From NCBI GenBank assembly GCA_026770585.1, contig MU646375.1, forward strand, positions 745,324-756,024: a stretch of 10,701 nt of DNA. Reading direction: 5' to 3'. Origin of the DNA: Baffinella frigidus (Eukaryota > Cryptophyceae > Cryptomonadales > Baffinellaceae). Below, piece after piece: positions 5,979 to 10,701 of this stretch. The translations under genes and the position numbers were made by a program. How positions within the stretch are numbered: position 1 is the stretch's first letter; each line of letters opens with the position of its first letter. The notes beneath the pieces were generated by a model. It was not told the DNA's origin, ran no database searches, and saw only the letters and a list, made by a program, of their open reading frames with translations.

Positions 5979-6128
5979 TTATCTCAGAAAACGAGGTCTA
6001 AAACTCGTTTTCTCAAGTCAATTCCCCTACAAATTTGTCAAATTGAGCGGAGAGTAAAGAATAAGTTGACGAGTTCGTAGGGGAATTGACTTAAGAAAAC
6101 GAGTTTTAGAACTCTTTTTCTGAGATAA
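5979..6128. mobile_element. MITE family B, copy 1 (GATC target duplication)
   Basis: Exactly 150 bp, starting TTATCTCAGAAAACGAG and ending CTGAGATAA, with arms of about 55-60 bp (aagtcaattcccctacaaat is also mirrored). It is flanked by GATC on both sides (5975-5978, 6129-6132). The arms hold nested palindromes (aaaacgag / ctcgtttt). No coding potential. Confidence 0.9.
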
Positions 6129-6180
6129 GATCCGCTGCGTTGCGAGCCCCGCGTCAGCATAAAAAAATCAGCACAAACTT

Positions 6181-6233
6181 TAGGGGTTGGTTTATCCTAA
6201 ACCACAACCCCCAAACCCTAACCCCTGAACCAA
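6181..6233. repeat. Short telomere-like tract
   Basis: aggggttggtttatcctaaa, then ccacaacccccaaaccctaa, then cccctgaacc: degenerate CCCTAAA and its complement facing each other. Confidence 0.55.
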
Positions 6234-6445
6234 GTCGTAGGAGGGGGTCTCCTACCGTAGGCAATCCGTAGGCTCTAAGTACCTCGCTGGCGTTGACTTT
6301 TTGCATGACCGGCGCCGGGCTCTTTCAGACGGCCAAGTTGCGCTTGGTTCATCACGCAAGAAGCGACACACGCGCTCTGGCCCCCTGCTTGCTCGCCACG
6401 GTGGTACGGTTGCGCATAAATGCGAAGCTGGGGGGGGGGGGGCAC

Positions 6446-6560
6446 CCATGTGCACGTCGCCCTTGTCATCCTCAGGAACCCCCTCCTTCTCCTTGGTTGG
6501 AGGCTCCTCTTTCTTCGCTGCCTTCGGGGCGGGAGTGGCCCCATCGTCGACTGGCTCGCT
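6446..6560 (-). CDS. Possible upstream RPC2 exon, charged N-terminal extension
   Basis: On the minus strand, between acceptor gggggtgcag and a GT at 6445-6444 (ATGG/GTGCCC), 38 codons read SEPVDDGATPAPKAAKKE, then EPPTKEKEGVPEDDKGDVHM. The composition (Asp/Glu/Lys with Pro/Ala) looks like a disordered protein segment rather than chance translation. The trailing base plus the two bases at 5808-5807 complete an Ala codon and lead in frame through Asp to the Met of exon 1. I infer a disordered N-terminal extension of RPC2, but the acceptor lacks a clear pyrimidine tract and the opposite strand also has an open frame here, so this could be wrong. Confidence 0.38.
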
Positions 6561-6921
6561 CTGCACCCCCCATGCCCCGACAAATCGCTTCAAAAACAAG
6601 GTTTCGCGCCTCAAACTGGGTCACAGGGCAAGTGACTCCTGCTGAGGCGCACGCACGCGAGGCTACCAGGCGAGAAGCAGGCACCCGCAAGGCCCGCAGC
6701 ACAGCCCGGGAGCACAATGTGTGCGCAGGACCACACTGCACATCATTTGCTAGAACATGCGCCCTTAACTACAGCAACCCAAACCGCAGGAAGCCTTCAC
6801 CCCAGCTGGACGCGCATGCACGCTTGCTGCGACACGCCGACTGGCAGCGGCTGGGTCCCACGCCCCGCCTCAGGTGAGGACCGAGGGCTGTGATGGACAG
6901 GCCCGTGGTTGGTCCACGCAC

Positions 6922-6957
6922 CTTGACATTGACAGAGGGGGTGAACTTCCGCGGCAT
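6922..6957 (-). CDS. Possible first coding exon of RPC2
   Basis: An ATG at 6957 on the minus strand (context CACAATGCC) opens MPRKFTPSVNVK, followed directly by a strong donor, AAG/GTGCGT. The phase is 0 and matches the start of the candidate exon at 6560, and from there the frame runs into exon 1. A short first exon with a consensus donor is plausible, but 12 codons carry little coding evidence. If correct, the RPC2 start lies about 430 bp from the divergent PX-gene start. Confidence 0.32.
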
Positions 6958-7387
6958 TGTGGGGCGCCGCTAGAAGATCCTCCCCCCTTCACCGAGCGCT
7001 GACGTCGAGGCTCAAAAACCTGTTCGTGTTTTCGCGGGGCAAAACGGTCTCGAGCGGGCTTGCGACTGTCTGTTCTGCTGTGTGTGGTGCAAGCACTCTT
7101 CTCTCCGAGGCGTTGCCCTACGGCTCCTCCGCCGCCTCTGCTGTCGCAGCTGCACCGCGCCCCGTCTCTCTTCTCGCCTCCAAGAAAGAAGTCCGATTTC
7201 TTTCTGAGGATACGGGCGGTAGAGAGAAGAGCTGGGTGGGAGCGCCGAGCAAGCGGTCCTGTCGTCTCCGGGAGGGCGCTGCGGCAGCTCCCGGGGACGG
7301 ACTCTGCGCCGGGGAAAGGTGCAATAGGGCAGGGGTGGAGGGGGGGGCGGGCTGCGAAGTGGCTGGAGGTGCGGACGAAAATCTACG
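6958..7387. promoter_or_regulatory. Putative shared promoter region between two divergent genes
   Basis: This stretch is GC- and CpG-rich and separates the candidate RPC2 start (minus) from the PX-gene ATG (plus). I see no TATA box and no clear initiator. It holds overlapping open frames on both strands (plus-strand frames starting at 6957 and 7060, a minus-strand frame from 7513), but they show no recognisable domain and are typical of GC-rich sequence. The regulatory role rests only on position, and transcription starts are unknown. Confidence 0.3.
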
Positions 7388-7474
7388 ATGGGCTTCTCGG
7401 CGTTTGAAGTTGAGATCCCCGAGGCGGGCGTGAAAGGAGCGAGGAACTGCGGAGGTTTCTTCGGCGGCGGACAG
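7388..7474 (+). CDS. PX-domain protein, exon 1
   Basis: ATG at 7388 opens MGFSAFEVEIPEAG, then VKGARNCGGFFGGGQ (29 codons), ending at donor ACAG/GTGCGG in phase 0. F-E-V-E-I-P is a typical first beta-strand of a PX (phox homology) domain, and joining to exon 2 gives ...GGGQ-FAVYHLQV, the second strand. No signal peptide or membrane segment is seen, so the protein should be cytosolic and recruited to membranes. The start is chosen because it is the first Met in this frame near the domain edge; the longer open frames upstream are in other frames. PX proteins usually bind phosphatidylinositol 3-phosphate on endosomes or vacuoles. Confidence 0.7.
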
Positions 7475-7857
7475 GTGCGGCGCCGAGGACGGTCTTTGCT
7501 TCGATATCTCCAATAATCAACGAAACAAACCAGACCAGCACTCTGAAGCAGGGAGGACTTGGCACTAGCTAGGATCGACCTAGGATCAGCCCAGCCCAGA
7601 AAGACCTCGAACGCTCACGCCTGGAACCAGCATACGTGTTCCTCCACCTCCTCCTCCTCCCCCGCCCCTCTCTCTCTCTCTCTAAGGCTGAATTCAAACC
7701 AGACCAGCCCTGGAGCACTTTGGAGCAGGGCGGGCTGGCACTAGGATCGGCCCAGTCCAGAAAGACCTCGAACGCTCACGCCGGGAACCAGCATCCGTGT
7801 TCTTCCTCCTCCTCCTCGCCCTCCTCCCCCGCTCCTCTCTCTGTAAGGCTGAATCCA

Positions 7858-7886
7858 AACGCGCGTGCACCACTTCGCGGTGTACG
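7858..7886 (+). pseudogene. Copy of the 5' edge of PX exon 2, acceptor lost
   Basis: The segment gctgaatccaaac... then ccacTTCGCGGTGTAC repeats the branch/acceptor region and first codons of exon 2 (FAVY), but the acceptor cag is cac, so it cannot splice there. After GTGTAC the sequence diverges into the intron-1 tandem repeat. Confidence 0.6.
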
Positions 7887-7997
7887 CTCACGCCGGCAAC
7901 CAGCATGCTTGCTCTGTCCCGAACTGCATTATCTCTGAGCGCACAGAACTGCGTTATCCCGAACTGCATTATCTCTGAGCGCACTTGTTTGGGGTAG

Positions 7998-8036
7998 GCT
8001 GAACCCAAACGTTTTTCCACTTCGCGGCGTACCACT
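7998..8036 (+). pseudogene. Second copy of the 5' edge of PX exon 2, acceptor lost
   Basis: gctgaacccaaac, then ttccacTTCGCGGCGTACCA, resembles the functional segment at 8274-8312 but again carries CAC in place of the CAG acceptor and a Val-to-Ala change. It is followed by the repeated ctcacgccgggacccagcat unit of intron 1. Confidence 0.6.
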
Positions 8037-8096
8037 AGATCCAGAAAACCCTCGACCGCTCACGCCGGGACCCAGCATGTTTTTTCTCTTCAAGAC

Positions 8097-8246
8097 TTAT
8101 CTCAGAAAACGAGTTCTAAAACTCGTTTTCTTAAGTCAATTCCCCTATAAATTTGTCAACTTATGCGGAGAGTACAGAATAAGTTGACGAATTTGTAGGG
8201 GGATTGACTTAACAAAACGAGTTTTAGAACTCGTTTTCTGAGATAA
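8097..8246. mobile_element. MITE family B, copy 2 (AGAC target duplication)
   Basis: Same length (150 bp) and structure as 5979-6128, with ends TTATCTCAGAAAACGAG and CTCGTTTTCTGAGATAA. Flanked by AGAC on both sides (8093-8096, 8247-8250). It sits in PX intron 1, about 50 bp before exon 2. Confidence 0.92.
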
Positions 8247-8296
8247 AGACTGAACCACTTGATTGGTCTGCACGGCTGAACCCAGATTTTTCCCAG

Positions 8297-8391
8297 TTCG
8301 CGGTGTACCATCTGCAAGTCGCGAACGGCGAGAAGACGTGGCGCCTCGAAAAACGCTACTCCGACTTCGAAGAGCTCCACCGCCAACTCAT
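8297..8391 (+). CDS. PX-domain protein, exon 2 (core of the phosphoinositide site)
   Basis: Acceptor tttttcccag leads into FAVYHLQVANGEKTWRLE, then KRYSDFEELHRQL, ending CTCAT/GTTACT in phase 2. The (K/R)RYSDF.ELH..L motif is the signature of PX domains: the Arg before Tyr contacts the 3-phosphate of PI3P and the Tyr/Phe stack on the inositol. The length and spacing from YHLQV to RYSDF are normal for the family. It is the only copy in the window with both an intact AG acceptor and a continuous frame. Three degenerate copies of its body follow downstream and two copies of its 5' edge precede it. Confidence 0.87.
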
Positions 8392-8476
8392 GTTACTCCC
8401 ACACCCCGATGCTTGAAACATAGCCCTTCACTAGGTCTGAATGTCAGCACTGTTTCTGCCCGTGCGACCCGAGAGA

Positions 8477-8627
8477 CCACCAACCCTCACGCATGGACCA
8501 AATCTTTGATTTTAGCTTTTAGATTTACCCTTGATTTACCCTTGCAGAGACCCCGGCTCCGGGGTCTCTGCAAGGGTAAATCTCAAGTCTAAAATCGATG
8601 ATTTGGTCCAACCGTGAGGGTTGGTGG
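8477..8627. mobile_element. Fold-back element with ~75-bp arms
   Basis: CCACCAACCCTCACG and its complement bound two arms that pair almost along the whole element. The centre (8543-8577) is a perfect stem, CTTGCAGAGACCCCG with a gctc loop. The left arm has an extra ttgatttaccc. It lies in PX intron 2. Confidence 0.85.
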
Positions 8628-8639
8628 GAGGACACATAA

Positions 8640-8665
8640 CGGCTGCTGCAGCGATTGCCCGGCAG
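8640..8665. repeat. Dispersed repeat copied at 9591-9616
   Basis: cggctgctgcagcgattgcc, then cggca here, and the same with one change at 9591 in the same intron. Confidence 0.65.
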
Positions 8666-8732
8666 CGGCGAGAAGACGTTGCGCCTCGAAAAACGCTGCT
8701 CTGACTTCGAAGAGCTCCACCGCCAACTCATG
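8666..8732 (+). pseudogene. Partial copy of PX exon 2
   Basis: The reading is GEKTLRLEKRCSDFEELHRQLM, given here in two parts as GEKTLRLEKR and CSDFEELHRQLM, then a stop (TAA). It matches exon 2 except Trp to Leu and the key Tyr of RYSDF to Cys, and lacks the FAVYHLQV start. An AG stands just before it, but splicing from exon 1 would put it out of frame. It lies directly behind the 8477-8627 fold-back element. Confidence 0.7.
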
Positions 8733-9042
8733 TAACTGTTACTCCCGCACCACCATAGCGTTGGGTGATCGGCTGGGAGCAGATAACTTATCGGAGTTAT
8801 CGGCACTTGACGGCCTTGCTGCCGATGGTGGTGACCACCACCAGTCACCTGAAGAGGACCAAATCAGGAGATGCCACCAGCAGCAAATTTCACCAGGGAT
8901 CAGCCCTGAGGTTTTATAAACCCTGAGAGTTTATCCCGTACCTCATGCACGTTTTCTCCCCAAAGTTGACGGGTCGGTACCAGAAACCCAGATTGTTAAC
9001 TTGAGAATAGCCCGTGAACCCGGCTGAAGCAGAAGCATCGCC

Positions 9043-9085
9043 GAAGCGCCACTCTGACTTCGAACAGCTCCACAAAAAAATCACG
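9043..9085 (+). pseudogene. Degenerate copy of PX exon 2 end
   Basis: The core reads RHSDFEQLHKKIT followed by a stop. It keeps the SDFE-LH pattern of the PX motif but has diverged more than the other copies, so it is probably older. The ctcccgcacc tail of the intron is copied along with it. Confidence 0.55.
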
Positions 9086-9137
9086 TAACTCCCGCACCCT
9101 CCCCTGCTAGCTCTATTGTCAAGTTGGGGATAGCCCG

Positions 9138-9175
9138 CGCTACTCTAACTTCGAGGAGCTCCACCGCCAACTCAT
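9138..9175 (+). pseudogene. Copy of PX exon 2 end with its donor and intron tail
   Basis: The core reads YSNFEELHRQLM (Asp to Asn in SDF). The CAT/GTTACT donor is intact and the following intron (cccgcacccccgatgcgtgaaacata) is copied too, matching 8392-8423. This shows that the duplicated unit spans the exon-intron border. Confidence 0.65.
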
Positions 9176-9418
9176 GTTACTCCCGCACCCCCGATGCGTG
9201 AAACATAACAGGGATACGTTCCAGTGTCGGAATATAGTGGGAGCTCGCAAAACCTCAAGGACTTAAAAGGTCCCTGACCTTGCGACCAGCCTTGGGCTGT
9301 CAGCTCAACAGGGTTGACTATTCCCTGTAACTCCCGAACCAGGCCTCCCTCCCACACTGCCACTGCAGGTTAACATCCGGGCACATGATTTCGATGTAGC
9401 GGTCTAGGGTTCGGTAAG

Positions 9419-9490
9419 CCCTGAACCCCAAACCCTAAACCCTAAACCCTAAACCCTAAACCCTAAACCCTGAACCCTAATCCCTAAACC
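9419..9490. repeat. Interstitial CCCTAAA telomere-type array
   Basis: Six near-perfect AACCCTAAACCCTAAA units with degenerate edges (CCCTGAA, CCCTAAT) in PX intron 2. Confidence 0.9.
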
Positions 9491-9718
9491 TTGACCAGCC
9501 TCGAGCTGTCAGCTCAAGGCTTGTCAAGCCTTGATAGTCACTATTCCGACTATTCCGATGGGTGTGTGCCGCCCTAGGGGAAACAGAGCACGGCTGCTGC
9601 AGCGATTGCCTGGCAACTGGTAGCGCGATGTTCATCGTCAGCGTTTGCCATTATCCATTTTTTTCTTTGCCAACCGATGTGAAAACCGGTCTACGGCATG
9701 TGACGGCTTGCTGGGAAT

Positions 9719-9806
9719 CCCGAAACCCTAAACCCTAAACCCGAAACCCGAAACCCTAAACCCGAAACCCTAAACCCTAAACCCTAAATCCGAAACCCTA
9801 AACTCC
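9719..9806. repeat. CCCTAAA / CCCGAAA array at the PX exon 3 acceptor
   Basis: About 12 units alternating CCCTAAA and CCCGAAA, ending 7 bp before the acceptor ccaccccag. Confidence 0.9.
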
Positions 9807-9813
9807 ACCCCAG

Positions 9814-9894
9814 GGTGAAGTTCTGGTACATGAACCTCCCAGAGCTGCCCGGGAAGACGCTCTTCCACCTCGATGAGGGCGTCGTCCAACGACG
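9814..9894 (+). CDS. PX-domain protein, exon 3 (LPELPGK loop)
   Basis: Acceptor ccaccccag at 9813 opens with one base that completes Met (AT+G). The exon reads VKFWYMNLPELPGKTLFH, then LDEGVVQR plus CG, with donor CG/GTCCGC. The proline-rich LP.LPGK loop, followed by an acidic stretch and (V/I)QRR, is the membrane-insertion loop and start of the last helix of PX domains. Phase matches exon 2 exactly. Two later copies (9978-10061, 10244-10314) are not phase-compatible with exon 2, so this one is the likely functional exon. The C-terminal helix and the rest of the protein are not found before the window end. Confidence 0.78.
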
Positions 9895-9926
9895 GTCCGC
9901 TATCCCTATCTTGCGTCTTTCTGTTA

Positions 9927-9977
9927 TTCTAGAACATTCGAGAACATTCGAGAACAGTCGGGAACATTCGAGAATTC
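9927..9977. repeat. GAACATTCGA decamer repeat, copy 1
   Basis: TTCTAGAACATTCGAGAACA and following: alternating TTC and GAA triplets spaced by two bases, preceded by the same ttctttctgttat-like leader as copy 2. It separates PX exon 3 from its second copy. Confidence 0.8.
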
Positions 9978-10061
9978 ATGTATGACATGAACCTCCTGGA
10001 GCTGCCCGGGAAGACGCTGTTCCACCTCGAAGAGGCTCGAAGAGGGCGTCATCCAACGACG
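9978..10061 (+). pseudogene. Second copy of PX exon 3, frameshifted
   Basis: MYDMNLLELPGKTLFHLEE is readable, then a 9-base ctcgaagag duplication plus a shift breaks the acidic stretch before the (q)RR end. The CG/GTCCGC donor is kept. No AG upstream gives the phase needed to join exon 2. Confidence 0.68.
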
Positions 10062-10191
10062 GTCCGCGTCCACTTCCCGCTTTACGCTTTGCGTTTGACG
10101 AACTTTTGGTACCGCTTACCCGCGCCGCCCGGAGGCGAAATAGTCCACGAAATCGTACTCGTAGATCCATCCGTCTTGAGTCTTTCTGTTA

Positions 10192-10239
10192 TTCTAGAAC
10201 ATTCTAGAACATTCGAGAACAGTCGGGAACATTCGAGAA
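10192..10239. repeat. GAACATTCGA decamer repeat, copy 2
   Basis: Nearly identical to 9927-9977, including the internal acagtcgggaac variant, and placed before the third exon 3 copy. The tandem unit is therefore exon copy + leader + decamers. Confidence 0.8.
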
Positions 10240-10243
10240 TCAT

Positions 10244-10314
10244 ATGTATGTGAACCTGCCGGAGCTGCCGGGGAAGACGCTGTTCCACCTCGGTGAGGGT
10301 GTCATCCAACGACG
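10244..10314 (+). pseudogene. Third copy of PX exon 3, intact frame but no usable acceptor
   Basis: MYVNLPELPGKTLFHLGEG, then VIQR, is open and ends in the same CG/GTCCGC donor. The nearest upstream AGs leave a multiple of three bases before the ATG, whereas exon 2 requires one extra base, so normal inclusion would shift the frame. It might be used only with a different partner exon. Confidence 0.62.
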
Positions 10315-10701
10315 GTCCGCTTACGTTTCACGTTTCACGCTTTACGTTTTGGTTTCTAGCGCTGCCAGAATTAATCTAGTTTCCTCAAAATGAGAATACC
10401 GGAAGTTCATTGTCCGAATCTGTGGCAAAAAAATCGTTAAATGTTGGTGTGAAAACAACCCGATTCAGGCAGAGCTAGGGGTTCCGCCCGCTTACTTCCC
10501 CACGCCATCGCTCCCTGCTACACTCCACCTCCGGTATATCGAATCCTGAGCACGGAAGTTGATATTCCGGGCGTGTGGTACACATCCGTCAACTTTCCGA
10601 GTGAAAAGATTCAACCTGGATGGGGGGGGGGGGGGGGGGGGGAATTCTGCCAGGAAACTTGTTTCCAACTCGGCGGTGTTGGGGGGGGGGGGGGGGGGGG
10701 G
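10315..10701. other. PX intron 3 / right edge, with two G21 tracts
   Basis: Starts with cgtttcacg-type short repeats. The segment 10555-10605 resembles 3833-3885 in RPC2 intron 2 (aagttga, gggygtgyggtac, atccgtcaacttt). Two runs of exactly 21 G (10622-10642, 10681-10701) are separated by 38 bp and the second ends the window. No PX helix exon is recognised. Confidence 0.6.

Larger units (their letters stand above)
7475..8090. repeat. Tandem units in PX intron 1
   Basis: Unit 7525-7694 repeats as 7695-7857: aaccagaccagc, gcagg, ggcactag, gatcg, cccag-ccagaaagacctcg, aacgctcacgcc-ggaacc, agcat-cgtgtt, a cctcctcctc tract and aaggctgaatyc. Parts recur at 7887-7910 and 8031-8080. A separate 27-bp unit, cccgaactgcattatctctg + agcgcac, occurs at 7918 and 7958. 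Confidence 0.75.

Noticed and set aside
6293-6877. Longest open frame in the window (194 codons, plus strand)
   Set aside because: No recognisable domain, Arg/Pro/Ala-rich as expected for GC-rich DNA, spans a G13 tract, and lies opposite a more protein-like charged segment on the minus strand.
6957-7433. Plus-strand frame starting MWGAARRSSPLHRALTSRL, resembling a mitochondrial presequence
   Set aside because: Arg/Ser/Ala-rich starts arise easily in CpG-rich sequence; no mature domain follows, and its end overlaps PX exon 1 in another frame.
7118-7513. Minus-strand open frame of 131 codons
   Set aside because: It is the complement of the promoter region and PX exon 1; low-complexity Pro/Ser/Ala with no motif.
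9419-9806. A chromosome end
   Set aside because: The CCCTAAA arrays are short, degenerate and followed by unique coding sequence on both sides, so they are interstitial.
1-10701. CRISPR array, bacterial operon or phage genes
   Set aside because: Repeats are tandem or inverted without regular unique spacers, no ribosome binding sites or prokaryotic gene organisation are seen, and the coding content is split by GT-AG introns.

Overview
The window is nuclear DNA of a eukaryote, most likely a repeat-rich unicellular alga or other protist. Short exons are joined by GT-AG introns, no bacterial-style operon or long ORF is convincing, and there are several arrays of the plant/alveolate-type telomeric heptamer CCCTAAA and its variants. 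I cannot name the lineage from the sequence; green algae, cryptophytes, dinoflagellates and chromerids are all conceivable.

Two real genes can be read, head to head. On the minus strand, from about 6957 (or 5803) down past the left edge, are the first exons of RPC2 (POLR3B/NRPC2), the second-largest subunit of RNA polymerase III. Four exons plus the start of a fifth join in phase into a protein that follows the RPC2 N terminus closely ([47 protein letters not shown]). Two more upstream exons may add a charged N-terminal extension. On the plus strand, from 7388 to at least 9894, are three exons that join in phase into most of a phosphoinositide-binding PX domain (EVEIPEAG, FAVYHLQV, RYSDFEELHRQL, LPELPGKTLF, VVQRR). 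Both genes run out of the window. If the upstream RPC2 exons are real, only about 430 bp separates the two start codons.

Layout: 77-160 RPC2 exon 5; 161-864 intron 4 with telomere-like repeats, two miniature elements and an exon-4 copy broken by one of them; 865-964 exon 4; 965-2453 intron 3 with exon-4 fragments and a 237-bp tandem repeat interrupted by a fold-back element; 2454-2515 exon 3; 2516-4297 intron 2 with copies of the exon-3 flank, fold-back elements and copies of the end of exon 2; 4298-4420 exon 2; 4421-5707 intron 1 with a partial exon-2 copy and an in-phase second copy of exon 1; 5708-5808 exon 1; 5809-6957 possible upstream exons; 6958-7387 putative shared promoter region; 7388-7474, 8297-8391 and 9814-9894 PX exons 1-3, with introns full of partial copies of exons 2 and 3; 10315-10701 nothing coding, ending in two G21 tracts.

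The most striking theme is that the introns of both genes are littered with partial, decayed copies of the neighbouring exons together with their splice sites, mixed with at least four families of short inverted-repeat (MITE-like) elements. Several of these elements have clear target-site duplications (TA, GATC, AGAC), and one has paralogous empty sites inside the window.
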